DNA from: Flavobacterium sp. GT3R68
Lineage (GTDB): Bacteria > Bacteroidota > Bacteroidia > Flavobacteriales > Flavobacteriaceae
Assembly (NCBI RefSeq): GCF_007109225.1
Contig: NZ_VJZK01000008.1
Span: 71,635-135,634, forward strand
DNA length: 64,000 nt
Reading direction: 5' to 3'
Part shown: positions 27,687 through 36,957 of the stretch, one piece after another
Position numbering within the stretch: position 1 is the stretch's first letter
How the letters are laid out: every line of letters starts with the position of its first letter
Translations under genes and position numbers: made by a program
The notes under the pieces: generated by a model
What the model was told of the DNA's origin: nothing
Databases searched by the model: none
What the model saw: the letters and a program-made list of their open reading frames with translations, nothing else

Positions 27687-30161
27687 ATGAAAAAAAACTT
27701 TTTATTCTTACTCTTATTAGCCTCCTTTTCCGGCTTCTCTCAAATCAGGGGGACGGTTTCCGATGAAAAAGGAACCGCATTACCTTTCGTTAATGTCTTC
27801 GCCGAAAACACTTACAACGGAACCACCACCAATGAACAGGGAAACTATGACCTTAATATAAAAAAGTTAGGAAAACACACTGTTGTTTTTCAGTATTTGG
27901 GTTTTAAAACCAAAAAAATAGCAATTGTAGTCGAAAAATTACCTTATGCTTTAGACGTAAAAATGACTGAGGAAAGCTTCACGCTGAATGAAGTGGTCAT
28001 CAACCCTAAAGACAATCCTGCCAATGCTATCATCCGAAGTGCGATAGCCGCAAAGAAAGAAAATGCGGAGAACACTGCCCGTTATAAAGCCGATTTCTAT
28101 TCCCGGGGGATTTTTAGGATTAAAGATGCCCCAAAAGCGATTTTAGGACAAAAACTGGATATGTTTGATGACATGCTGGACTCCACACGAAGCGGTATCT
28201 TGTACTTATCGGAAACCGTTTCCAAAATTACTTTTAAGAAGCCTGATAAGATGCAGGAAACCATTATTGCTTCAAAAGTAAGCGGTAATGACAATGGCTT
28301 TAGTTTTAATAATGCCGCTTCAGTAAATTTTGACTTTTACGATAATTATTTGCCGTTTGATGTCAATGTGATTTCCCCGATCGCGGATAATGCGTTCAAT
28401 TACTACAAATACAAACTGGAAGGTACTTTTTTTGACGAAAACAACAACCAGATCAACAAAATCAAAATCACTCCCCGAAGGGATTCAGAACCTGCCATGC
28501 AGGGATATATTTATATTGTAGAAGACAGCTGGGCCATTTATGCGGTGGATTGTAATATAAAAGGAAGCCAAATGCAAAGCCCTGCTATCAATTTATTGAC
28601 TTTAAAGCAGAATTTCAGTTACAATACCACTACTAAAATCTGGGTAAAAAATACACAGACAGTCGATTTCCTGGCCGGTATGCTCGGCATTAATGTTTCA
28701 GGAAGATTCACTTATGTATATTCCAATTTTGAGTTCGAACCTAAATTTGACAAAAAAACGTTCACACGGGAGATTTTAACATTCCAGGAAAATGCCAACA
28801 AAAAGGATGATGATTTTTGGAATACGATTCGTCCGGTGCCTTTGACCAATGAGGAAACTACCGATTATTTGAAGAAAGACATCCTGCAAACAAAGAAAAA
28901 ATCTAAGGTCTATTTGGATTCCATCGACAAAAAAAGCAATAAGATTGGTTTTTTTGATTTTATAACGGGCTACACTTATAAAAATTCATATAAGAAATGG
29001 CAAATTGGTTACGCGGGGTTCCTGACAGGCGTTAGCTTCAATACCGTTCAGGGCCGGAAACTGAATACCGGATTATCTTTCAGTAAAAGAAATGATGAAA
29101 AGAGAACCTTTACCCGAATCAATTCTGATTTTGAATATGCTTTTTCAGAAAAAAAATTCCGTTCCAATGCCAGTTTTGACCACAAGTTCAATAACATCAA
29201 CCAAAGCGAAATTAAGATTTCCGGCGGAAGCAGTGTGTCGCAGTTCAACAGCAACGATCCTATAGGCATCCTTGTCAATACCATAAGCTCGGTGCTTTTC
29301 AAAGATAATTACATGAAATTGTATGAAAGGAATTTTGTTAATGTCTTTTTCGGAAGAGAGGTTGTGAACGGTATCTTTCTAAATGCCGCTGTAGATTATT
29401 CGGAAAGGAAACCTTTATTCAATACCTCCGATTTTACTTTCGCAAAAAAACAAAAATTATACACCTCGAACAATCCTTGGGCACCTGATGATTATACAAC
29501 GCCGGCCTTCGAGAAACACAATCTGGTAAAAGCGTCAATACTTGCCAAGTTCAATTTTGGACAGCAATACTGGATGCGTCCTGATGGAAAATTCAATATC
29601 CGAAACGATAAATATCCTACTTTGTATTTTGGTTATGAAAAAGGATTTGCCGGAAGTGAAAAAAAATATGAATTTGATCACGTAAACGGCCGGTTGTTTT
29701 ATGATATCACCGTTGGTAATAAAGGAGTGCTGAGCATGAACTTAAAAGCCGGGAAGTTTTTTAATGCCGAAAGCATTTCGTTTGTCGATTATAAACATTT
29801 TGACGGAAATCAAACGCATATCGGTCAGTCGGAAAGTTATCTGAACGTATTCAACCTGATGCCCTATTATAGCCACAGCACCAATGACAGTTATTTTGAA
29901 ACCCATATGGAACATAATGACAAAGGGTATCTGATGAATAAAATTCCGTTATTGAATAAATTGAAATCAACGCTGATTCTCGGTTTCCATGCTTTGGCAG
30001 TTCCGAATATGACACCTTATACCGAATACAGTATCGGTTTGGATGATCTGGGTTTTGGAAAATTCAGGATGTTCAGATTGGATTATGTGCGCGCATACCA
30101 AAATGGTATTCAAACCGACGGTATTGTTTTTGGAATGAAATTCCTAAATGCTATCGATTAG
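27687..30161 (+). CDS. DUF5686 protein with CarboxypepD_reg-like N-terminal domain
   Basis: An 824-aa outer-membrane protein. A signal peptide (MKKNFLFLLLLASFSGFS) is followed by a carboxypeptidase-regulatory-like domain (about 20-105: GTVSDEKGTALPFVNVFAEN), then the DUF5686 region, rich in amphipathic strands (for example KIKITPRRDSEPAMQGYIYI and the final VFGMKFLNAID). It looks like a TonB-receptor relative without a plug. Its function is unknown. It is monocistronic and ends at a terminator shared with the convergent murA operon. Confidence 0.82.
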   Translation: MKKNFLFLLLLASFSGFSQIRGTVSDEKGTALPFVNVFAENTYNGTTTNEQGNYDLNIKKLGKHTVVFQYLGFKTKKIAIVVEKLPYALDVKMTEESFTLNEVVINPKDNPANAIIRSAIAAKKENAENTARYKADFYSRGIFRIKDAPKAILGQKLDMFDDMLDSTRSGILYLSETVSKITFKKPDKMQETIIASKVSGNDNGFSFNNAASVNFDFYDNYLPFDVNVISPIADNAFNYYKYKLEGTFFDENNNQINKIKITPRRDSEPAMQGYIYIVEDSWAIYAVDCNIKGSQMQSPAINLLTLKQNFSYNTTTKIWVKNTQTVDFLAGMLGINVSGRFTYVYSNFEFEPKFDKKTFTREILTFQENANKKDDDFWNTIRPVPLTNEETTDYLKKDILQTKKKSKVYLDSIDKKSNKIGFFDFITGYTYKNSYKKWQIGYAGFLTGVSFNTVQGRKLNTGLSFSKRNDEKRTFTRINSDFEYAFSEKKFRSNASFDHKFNNINQSEIKISGGSSVSQFNSNDPIGILVNTISSVLFKDNYMKLYERNFVNVFFGREVVNGIFLNAAVDYSERKPLFNTSDFTFAKKQKLYTSNNPWAPDDYTTPAFEKHNLVKASILAKFNFGQQYWMRPDGKFNIRNDKYPTLYFGYEKGFAGSEKKYEFDHVNGRLFYDITVGNKGVLSMNLKAGKFFNAESISFVDYKHFDGNQTHIGQSESYLNVFNLMPYYSHSTNDSYFETHMEHNDKGYLMNKIPLLNKLKSTLILGFHALAVPNMTPYTEYSIGLDDLGFGKFRMFRLDYVRAYQNGIQTDGIVFGMKFLNAID

Positions 30162-30177
30162 AACAAAAATATAAACA

Positions 30178-30210
30178 AAAACGGGACCCAAATCAGGTCC
30201 CGTTTTTTAT
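30178..30210. terminator. Bidirectional terminator between the DUF5686 gene and murA
   Basis: AAACGGGACC-CAAATCA-GGTCCCGTTT hairpin with a following T-run, located between convergent genes. Confidence 0.88.
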
Positions 30211-30227
30211 TCTATTACGTACACGGT

Positions 30228-31541
30228 CTATTCGACACGAATTATATTCGCCCCGATGGCTCTTAATCGCTCATCAATTCGTTCATACCCGCGGTCTATT
30301 TGTTCAATATTTTGGATGGTACTGGTACCTTTAGCAGATAGAGCTGCAATCAACAATGAAATTCCCGCACGGATATCCGGTGAGGACATCGTGGTCGCTT
30401 TCAGCTGTGACTGGAAATTATGACCCATAACTACCGCTCGGTGTGGGTCACAAAGCATGATTTTAGCGCCCATATCAATTAATTTATCGACAAAGAACAA
30501 ACGGCTTTCAAACATTTTCTGATGAATCAAAACATCGCCCTTGGCCTGCGTAGCCACAACCAAAACTATACTCAATAAATCCGGTGTAAATCCAGGCCAT
30601 GGTGCATCTGCAATAGTCAGGATAGAACCATCAATATCGGTTTTTATTTCATATCCGTCGTTGTGGGACGGAATATAAATATCGTCACCTTTGCGTTCTA
30701 ATGTGATCCCTAATTTTCTGAAAGTGCTCGGTATCACCCCTAGATTATCCCAACTTACATTTTTTATTGTGATTTCGCTTCTGGTCATTGCAGCAAGTCC
30801 GATCCAGGAACCGATTTCAATCATATCCGGAAGAATTCGGTGTTCGCAACCGCCTAAACTTTCTACTCCCTCAATGGTCAATAAGTTGGAACCTACTCCG
30901 GTTATATTAGCTCCCATTGAGTTCAGCATCTTACATAATTGTTGCAGATACGGTTCACATGCTGCGTTATACACAGATGTTTTGCCTTTTGCCAAAACAG
31001 CAGCCATAACAATATTTGCTGTTCCTGTAACCGAAGCCTCATCCAACAGCATGTCTGCACCGGTTAAACCTTTCGGCGCTTCAACACCATAAAAATGGTC
31101 TTCGCGGTTGTAACGGAATTTTGCTCCCAGATTAATAAATCCTTCAAAATGCGTATCCAGTCTTCTTCTTCCGATTTTGTCGCCACCCGGTTTTGGAATA
31201 TAACCTCTTCCGAAACGCGCCAATAAAGGTCCGACGATCATGATGGAACCTCTTAAAGAACCACCTTCTTTTTTGAAAGCTTCAGTTTCAAGGTAACCGA
31301 CATTTACATCATCGGCCTGGAATGTGATGGAACCCAGTCCGTTTTTTTGGATTTTGACACCCAAATTCCCTAATAAGGTTATTAATTTATTGACATCGAT
31401 AATGTCCGGAATATTGTTGATTGTGACTTTTTCGGGAGTCAACAAAACGGCACACAGAATTTGCAGTGCCTCATTTTTTGCCCCTTGTGGCGTAATATCG
31501 CCTTTAAGACGAATGCCACCTTCAATTTGAAAAGTTCCCAT
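30228..31541 (-). CDS. murA: UDP-N-acetylglucosamine 1-carboxyvinyltransferase, Asp-type active site
   Basis: The start chosen is the ATG at 31541 (MGTFQIEGGIRLKGD), because the 15-residue extension from 31586 has no family match. The 437-aa enzyme makes the first committed step of peptidoglycan synthesis, adding enolpyruvate from PEP to UDP-GlcNAc. N-terminal KGDITPQGAKNEAL and the PGG-loop are intact. The loop that in E. coli reads GGCAIGARPVDLH reads GGDKIGRRRLDTH here, so Asp121 replaces the fosfomycin-target Cys. It is the last gene of an apparent DUF493-DUF4290-murA operon. Confidence 0.93.
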   Translation of the reverse strand: MGTFQIEGGIRLKGDITPQGAKNEALQILCAVLLTPEKVTINNIPDIIDVNKLITLLGNLGVKIQKNGLGSITFQADDVNVGYLETEAFKKEGGSLRGSIMIVGPLLARFGRGYIPKPGGDKIGRRRLDTHFEGFINLGAKFRYNREDHFYGVEAPKGLTGADMLLDEASVTGTANIVMAAVLAKGKTSVYNAACEPYLQQLCKMLNSMGANITGVGSNLLTIEGVESLGGCEHRILPDMIEIGSWIGLAAMTRSEITIKNVSWDNLGVIPSTFRKLGITLERKGDDIYIPSHNDGYEIKTDIDGSILTIADAPWPGFTPDLLSIVLVVATQAKGDVLIHQKMFESRLFFVDKLIDMGAKIMLCDPHRAVVMGHNFQSQLKATTMSSPDIRAGISLLIAALSAKGTSTIQNIEQIDRGYERIDERLRAIGANIIRVE

Positions 31542-31601
31542 ATGTATAATGATCAAGTGTAAGTCGTCAGGTATTCTATAAATCAAGAATGCGACGTGCC
31601 C

Positions 31602-32327
31602 TTACTGTGGTTTTCTATTTTGGTTTTTGTGAGTCGGGTTGTTGGATTTGGTGTTTTTGGTGATTTTTGGCTTGATGGCCGCACCGCCTCCAGGAATAAT
31701 CTTGTTCGAAACGCGTTTATTGGTGCGCATCAGGTCAGTAGTATTGAGCAACTCTTCCGAACTTTGGGTCAAATTGATTTTTCCGTCCGAAAGCTCAAAT
31801 AAATGTTCAAAAATCACATCATCTTTTACCGTGTCTTTGTTCCAGCTCAAGTACGATTTTTTCATGTGGTTGGCAATAACTTTCACCAACGCGCTTTTCA
31901 TTTCGCCATCGTCCCACTTGTTGGCCACATCAATCATGTATTTGATATTATTGCCATAAAAACGGTATTTAGGAAAGTTCTGGGGGTATTGCAGGATTTC
32001 CGGTTTCAGTTGCAATACTTCGCGGGAAGGAATCGGATACGGGGAATCCACATCAAGTCTAAAATCCGACATGATAAAAATCTGGTCCCATAATTTATGT
32101 TGGAAATCCGGCACATCCCGAAGGTGTGGATTCAGACTTCCCATTACCTGAATGATATATTTTGCGGCTTTGTTGCGCTCTTCCTTACTTTCTATAGCAG
32201 TGGCCTGATCGATAAGCTTCTGCAAATGACGACCGTATTCCGGAATGATCAGATGCTGCCTTTCGGAATTGTATTCTAAGTTGAAAACGACATCATTTGC
32301 GTTTTCTTTCTGATATTTTGTCACCAT
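31602..32327 (-). CDS. DUF4290 family protein
   Basis: A 241-aa cytoplasmic protein of the Bacteroidota-specific DUF4290 group. It carries LEYNSERQHLIIPEYGRHLQ near the start, YIIQVMGSLNPHLRD, FPKYRFYGNNIKYMI and LANHMKKSYLSWNKD-like sequence, with a disordered basic tail (KPKITKNTKSNN). No enzymatic motif is seen. It is located 2 nt after DUF493 and about 60 nt before murA on the same strand. This arrangement, as I recall it, is kept across flavobacteria and suggests a link to envelope growth, which is unproven. Confidence 0.8.
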   Translation of the reverse strand: MVTKYQKENANDVVFNLEYNSERQHLIIPEYGRHLQKLIDQATAIESKEERNKAAKYIIQVMGSLNPHLRDVPDFQHKLWDQIFIMSDFRLDVDSPYPIPSREVLQLKPEILQYPQNFPKYRFYGNNIKYMIDVANKWDDGEMKSALVKVIANHMKKSYLSWNKDTVKDDVIFEHLFELSDGKINLTQSSEELLNTTDLMRTNKRVSNKIIPGGGAAIKPKITKNTKSNNPTHKNQNRKPQ

Positions 32328-32329
32328 AA

Positions 32330-32623
32330 TTATAGGGAAATTATACCTTCAACAGTAGCTAACTGCTGGTATTTATCTATTATTGCCTCCGCACTCTGCA
32401 TATGCACATTTATAGAAACGCTGGTGTATTTGCCCGCTTTAGAATTCTTGGTTTCTATTACAGCACCCATACGATCAAAAGCGTTCTGTACGGTTTGTAT
32501 TTTTTCTTTATCCGATGGAACGATGAATTTAAAGAGGTATAAAGCAGGCCAATGCTTATTACTACTGTTTAATTCCAATCGCAACCTCTCGTAAAATTCT
32601 TCGCTGTCCTTATCCATTTTCAT
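32330..32623 (-). CDS. DUF493 (YbeD-like) family protein
   Basis: A 97-aa protein of the DUF493 ferredoxin-like fold. It has WPALYLFKFIVPSDKEKIQ, the middle NSKAGKYTSVSINVHMQSAE and a terminal YQQLATVEGIISL, matching the ACT-like YbeD family, which is thought to be regulatory. First gene of the DUF493-DUF4290-murA unit. Confidence 0.78.
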   Translation of the reverse strand: MKMDKDSEEFYERLRLELNSSNKHWPALYLFKFIVPSDKEKIQTVQNAFDRMGAVIETKNSKAGKYTSVSINVHMQSAEAIIDKYQQLATVEGIISL

Positions 32624-32716
32624 TTAAAAATATAAGCAAATATACGGTATTGATTTTAGATTTGGGAATTCTCAATTAAGGTTTTAGGATATTTTTAAAA
32701 AATCCAATAATTTCAT

Positions 32717-32850
32717 ACCTAGCCCTGATGGAAGGGAAAATCCTCCCGATTTTTTTTCGGGAGATTACTTCACATACTTTTATTTTCATTGGAGTTCAGT
32801 AAACTTTGTTTGCAGCGGACAGCAGGAATTGTGGTTCTTAAAAATCCGCA
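32717..32850 (+). repeat. Flavobacterial hairpin-bearing intergenic repeat, copy C (diverged)
   Basis: Starts ACCTAGCCCTGATGGAAGGG, then ATCC and a stem CTCCCGA (32743-32749)/TCGGGAG (32757-32763) over a T-rich loop, and ends with GCAGCGGACAGCAGGAATTG. Same layout as copies A and B, but the central stem has a different sequence, with pairing kept, and about 50 extra bases follow it. Lies in the 300-nt gap between DUF493 and the small ATPase gene; nothing else is seen in that gap. Confidence 0.6.
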
Positions 32851-32923
32851 ATCTTCAGCTCCCTAAAAATTAATTTTTCATATCCCGATTAGTTTGAGTA
32901 AGTTTGCGCCTTATTTCTAAAAA

Positions 32924-33463
32924 GTGGAAAAAGAAATTGTAGTTATCATTGGCGGGCCAGGTACCGGTAAAACCACTATCATCGATGGATTGATAAAAAA
33001 AGGTTTTTGCTGTTATCCAGAAATTTCACGCGAAGTAACTTTGGAGGCAAAAAAACAGGGTATCGAGCAATTATTTCTTGAGAACCCGCTACTTTTTAGC
33101 GAATTGCTGTTGGAAGGCCGAAAAAAACAGTTCCTGAATGCACAAAATGAGCCTCACGAAATTGTTTTTCTGGATCGCGGAATTCCCGATGTTTTAGCTT
33201 ACATGCATTATATCGGCGACAGCTACCCTTCTTTTTTTGATGCTGCCTGCCACGAAAATAAATACACAAAAATCTTTATTCTTCCGCCCTGGGAAGAAAT
33301 ATATGTCAGTGATGACGAGCGTTACGAGAATTACGAACAGGCGAAACTTATCTATAACCACCTTACGGAAACCTACGAAAACTACGGATACCATTTAATT
33401 GAAGTTCCGAAAGACAACGTGGATAACAGAATTCTTTTTATATTAGATAAACTTTCTAATTAA
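32924..33463 (+). CDS. Small P-loop NTPase (AAA_28 type)
   Basis: A 179-aa ATPase starting at a GTG (MEKEIVVIIGGPGTGKT after initiator decoding). Walker A is GGPGTGKT (residues 10-17), a Walker-B-like IVFLDRGIPDVLAY follows, and the rest fits the AAA_28 group of nucleotide or small-molecule kinases. The end (LIEVPKDNVDNRILFIL) also matches that group. The substrate is unknown. It precedes recQ by 60 nt on the same strand. Confidence 0.8.
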   Translation: MEKEIVVIIGGPGTGKTTIIDGLIKKGFCCYPEISREVTLEAKKQGIEQLFLENPLLFSELLLEGRKKQFLNAQNEPHEIVFLDRGIPDVLAYMHYIGDSYPSFFDAACHENKYTKIFILPPWEEIYVSDDERYENYEQAKLIYNHLTETYENYGYHLIEVPKDNVDNRILFILDKLSN

Positions 33464-33523
33464 TTTAGGGAATTTCGATATTGGATTTGCGCATGAAATC
33501 CACTGTCAAACTTATCTGATTCT

Positions 33524-35428
33524 ATGCAAGAAGCATTAGACATTCTTCAAAAATACTGGAAGTACGATCAATTTCGGTCTCTGCAAAAAGAAATCATTGA
33601 CTCTGTTCTCAGTGGTCAGGATACTTTTGCATTGATGCCAACCGGCGGCGGAAAATCACTGTGTTTTCAGGTACCGGCGATGATGCAGGAAGGAATCTGT
33701 CTGGTTATTTCGCCCTTAGTGGCATTGATGAAAGACCAAGTCGCCAATTTGCAAAAACGGGATATCAAAGCCATTGCGATGACCGGCGGAATCCAATCCG
33801 ACGAGATGATTAACTTACTGGATAATTGTCAATTTGGGAATTATAAATTCCTGTACCTATCCCCTGAAAGATTGCAGTCCGACTGGATTTTGGAACGGAT
33901 CAAAAATCTGCCCATAAGTTTGATTGCTATTGATGAAGCGCATTGTGTTTCGCAGTGGGGACATGATTTCCGTCCGGCTTATTTGAAGATTTCACAGTTA
34001 AAAGCGCATTTCCCAACAATTCCATTTTTAGCGTTGACAGCTTCGGCAACAGACCGCGTTCAGGAAGATGTTATTACGCAATTAAGATTGGAAAACCCAG
34101 TGATTTTCCAAAAATCATTCGCACGGGAAAACATCGCGTATATGGTTTTTGCGATTGAGGACAAATTATTCCGGATTGAACAAATTTTACAGAAAAATCC
34201 ACAACCTTCTATTATATATGTACGGAACAGAAAATCGTGTCTGGATGTTTCTTCGCAATTGCAGTCTTTAGGTTTTAAAGCCACGTACTATCACGGCGGA
34301 TTATCGTCTAAGGAAAAAGACAAAAACATGCAGCTTTGGATGAATGAAGAAGTGCAGGTTATTGTCGCGACGAATGCTTTTGGGATGGGCATTGATAAAG
34401 CCAACGTTAAAACGGTCATCCATATCCAGCTTCCGGAGAATCTTGAAAACTATTATCAGGAAGCGGGACGCGCGGGACGAAATGGCGAAAAGGCGTTTGC
34501 CGTTTTATTGACCAGTCCGTCCGACAGTCTTCAGGCAGAAGGGCAGTTTATTGCGGTTTTACCCGATAAAAATTTCCTGACCACGATGTATGTCAAATTG
34601 TGCAATTATTTTCAAATTGCGTATGGTGAAGGGATTGACGAGCAGTTTTCCTTCAACTTAAATCATTTTTGTGCCCAATACAAGTTCCCTATATTAAAGG
34701 TATATAATGCAATGCAGTTTTTGGACCGGCAGGGAATCCTGACCTTATCTCAGGAATTTTCAGAAAAGGTGATGGTGCAGTTTATCATTCCGTCCAAAGA
34801 AGTGATTCGGTACATGAGTTTAAATACTTCCGATGAACCTATAATCCTGGCATTATTAAGAACGTATTCGGGGGTTCATGATGTGCCTGCTGCTTTAAAT
34901 TTACCTTTGCTTGCCAAAAAAGCAAATACAACTGAAAACGCCGTAGCCCAACTTTTACTAAAATTAAAAGACAAAGGCGTTATCGATTATCAGGCAAAAA
35001 GCAATGATGCGACATTAATTTTCAATGAAGTCCGCGAAGATGAAAGAACCATCAATCGCGTTTCAAAATATTTAGAGAATCAAAACAAACTTAAAACGGA
35101 ACAATTAAAATCGGTATTGAATTATGTCAATGATAAGGATACCTGTAAAAGCAGGCTGATATTGAATTATTTCGGAGAGACCAAAACCGAAAACTGTGGA
35201 ATCTGTTCTTATTGTATTCAGCAAACCAAGCCTGAAACCAATACCGTTTCTTTAGCCAAAAAAATTCTTGCTTTATTAAAGACAGAACCACTGAATTCAA
35301 GGGAAATTCAATTCCTGACAAAAAATTCGGCAGACGACATTATCTTTGCATTGCAACAATTACTCGATCACGATGTTATCATCGTGAAACCAAACAATCA
35401 ATACACTCTTAAACAAATACTGAAATAA
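33524..35428 (+). CDS. recQ: ATP-dependent DNA helicase RecQ
   Basis: A 634-aa superfamily 2 helicase. Motif I is PTGGGKSL (Lys44), motif II DEAHC (Asp137), aromatic-rich loop SQWGHDFRP, and motif VI YQEAGRAGRNG. The zinc-binding part of the RQC region is present (CKSRLILNYFGE, CGICSYC), followed by a short winged-helix-like end. No HRDC domain is visible, so it is shorter than the E. coli enzyme in domain order though not in length. It unwinds 3'-5' in recombination and fork repair. The fmt gene follows after 12 nt. Confidence 0.92.
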   Translation: MQEALDILQKYWKYDQFRSLQKEIIDSVLSGQDTFALMPTGGGKSLCFQVPAMMQEGICLVISPLVALMKDQVANLQKRDIKAIAMTGGIQSDEMINLLDNCQFGNYKFLYLSPERLQSDWILERIKNLPISLIAIDEAHCVSQWGHDFRPAYLKISQLKAHFPTIPFLALTASATDRVQEDVITQLRLENPVIFQKSFARENIAYMVFAIEDKLFRIEQILQKNPQPSIIYVRNRKSCLDVSSQLQSLGFKATYYHGGLSSKEKDKNMQLWMNEEVQVIVATNAFGMGIDKANVKTVIHIQLPENLENYYQEAGRAGRNGEKAFAVLLTSPSDSLQAEGQFIAVLPDKNFLTTMYVKLCNYFQIAYGEGIDEQFSFNLNHFCAQYKFPILKVYNAMQFLDRQGILTLSQEFSEKVMVQFIIPSKEVIRYMSLNTSDEPIILALLRTYSGVHDVPAALNLPLLAKKANTTENAVAQLLLKLKDKGVIDYQAKSNDATLIFNEVREDERTINRVSKYLENQNKLKTEQLKSVLNYVNDKDTCKSRLILNYFGETKTENCGICSYCIQQTKPETNTVSLAKKILALLKTEPLNSREIQFLTKNSADDIIFALQQLLDHDVIIVKPNNQYTLKQILK

Positions 35429-35440
35429 ATTCAGCACAAG

Positions 35441-36388
35441 ATGGAAAAATTACGAATCGTTTTTATGGGAACTCCTGAATTTGCCGTGGGCATTTTGGAT
35501 ACCATCCTCAAAAATAATTATGAAGTGGTTGGCGTGATTACTGCAGCTGACAAACCAGCCGGACGTGGACAGAAAATAAAATATTCTGATGTAAAGGAAT
35601 ATGCATTAGAACACAATTTGCACTTATTGCAGCCTGCCAATTTGAAAGACGAAGGTTTTTTAGCCGAGTTAAAAGCATTGAATGCCCACTTGCAGATTGT
35701 CGTGGCGTTTAGAATGTTGCCGAAAGTAGTTTGGGAAATGCCGGAATTAGGAACCTTTAACCTCCATGCTTCGTTACTTCCCAATTATAGAGGTGCGGCC
35801 CCTATCAATTGGGCTATCATTAATGGGGAAACCAAAACGGGTGTAACGACTTTCTTTATTGATGATAAAATTGATACCGGTGCGATGATCCTGAGTTCCG
35901 AAATTGAAATTTCGCCAGAAGAAAACGCTGGGGAATTACACGACCGCCTGATGAATCTGGGAAGTGATACTGTTGTTGAAACTTTAGCTTTGATTGGAAA
36001 AGGTAATGTAGTTACAACAATTCAAAAAGATAACGACAACATAAAAACCGCTTATAAACTCGATAAAGACAATTGCAAAATTGACTGGAGCCAATCAGCA
36101 AAAGAAATTCATAATCTAATAAGGGGACTATCACCATATCCGGCTGCCTGGTGTTATTTTAAAGACAACGGACAGGAATGGAACGTGAAAATATACGCCG
36201 TCCGAATAGTTGAAGAAGCTCATCAGGAACCAATCGGAAAAGTACTCAGCACCAAGAAAGAATTGAAAATTGCCGTTCAGGATGGATTCATACAGGTCTT
36301 ACAGTTACAATTCCCAGGGAAGAAAAAAATGAGTACTTCCGAATTATTAAATGGACTACCATTAAGCGAAAACGCTGTCGTTTGTTAG
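35441..36388 (+). CDS. fmt: Methionyl-tRNA formyltransferase
   Basis: A 315-aa enzyme that formylates initiator Met-tRNA using 10-formyl-THF. It has IVFMGTPEFAVGIL at the start, FNLHASLLPNYRGAAPINWAI with the catalytic His, and the metal-independent Asp in FFIDDKIDTGAMI. The C-terminal OB-like domain has LSPYPAAWC. Full length, likely cotranscribed with recQ. Confidence 0.94.
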   Translation: MEKLRIVFMGTPEFAVGILDTILKNNYEVVGVITAADKPAGRGQKIKYSDVKEYALEHNLHLLQPANLKDEGFLAELKALNAHLQIVVAFRMLPKVVWEMPELGTFNLHASLLPNYRGAAPINWAIINGETKTGVTTFFIDDKIDTGAMILSSEIEISPEENAGELHDRLMNLGSDTVVETLALIGKGNVVTTIQKDNDNIKTAYKLDKDNCKIDWSQSAKEIHNLIRGLSPYPAAWCYFKDNGQEWNVKIYAVRIVEEAHQEPIGKVLSTKKELKIAVQDGFIQVLQLQFPGKKKMSTSELLNGLPLSENAVVC

Positions 36389-36491
36389 GGTGCGAAAACA
36401 CTGAATGTAACGGAATTTCGATAAAAACAACTTAGTTTATCAACAAAATGTTAAAGTTATTAACAATTCGATTAAAAACAATCGAAAAGAC

Positions 36492-36521
36492 TTGCACAGT
36501 AAGGAATTCCTATTAAATTTG
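36492..36521 (+). promoter_or_regulatory. Promoter of the HU gene
   Basis: TTG at 36492-36494, 19-nt spacer, TAAATTTG at 36514-36521, 44 nt before the ATG; exact consensus and expected for an abundantly expressed gene. Confidence 0.75.
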
Positions 36522-36565
36522 TTACAAGTAACGTAATATTTAACCAACAATTAATAACTATTATT

Positions 36566-36838
36566 ATGAACAAATCAGAATTAATCGATGCTATCGCTGC
36601 TGACGCAGGAATTACTAAAGCAGCTGCAAAATTAGCTTTAGAATCATTTTTAGGTAATGTAGGTGGTACTTTGAAAAAAGGAGGAAGAGTATCTTTAGTA
36701 GGTTTCGGATCTTGGTCAGTATCTGACAGAGCTGCAAGAGACGGTAGAAACCCACAAACTGGGGCAACTATTAAAATCGCTGCTAAAAAAGTAGTGAAAT
36801 TTAAAGCTGGTGCTGAACTAGAAGGTGCAGTAAACTAA
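36566..36838 (+). CDS. hup: HU-family nucleoid DNA-binding protein
   Basis: A 90-aa histone-like protein beginning MNKSELIDAIAADAGITKA, with VSLVGFGSWSVSDRAARDGRNPQTG, the beta-arm containing the intercalating proline, and KKVVKFKAGAELEGAVN. It bends and compacts DNA as a dimer. Codon choice is strongly biased, in keeping with high expression. Monocistronic, with its own promoter and terminator. Confidence 0.95.
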   Translation: MNKSELIDAIAADAGITKAAAKLALESFLGNVGGTLKKGGRVSLVGFGSWSVSDRAARDGRNPQTGATIKIAAKKVVKFKAGAELEGAVN

Positions 36839-36865
36839 TTACTTATCTACCCATATAAATATAAG

Positions 36866-36890
36866 CCCTCCACTTGGAGGGTTTTTTTTA
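36866..36890 (+). terminator. Terminator of the HU gene
   Basis: CCCTCC-ACTT-GGAGGG hairpin followed by an eight-T run. Confidence 0.88.
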
Positions 36891-36957
36891 TCCTATTATC
36901 GATTTTATTTGGGAGTTAATACTTTTTTTCTCTAAATTTAATTAAAAATAAGCCAAA

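Noticed and set aside
31542..31586. Longer start for murA
   Set aside because: The extra residues have no match in the family; MGTFQIEGG is the usual beginning.
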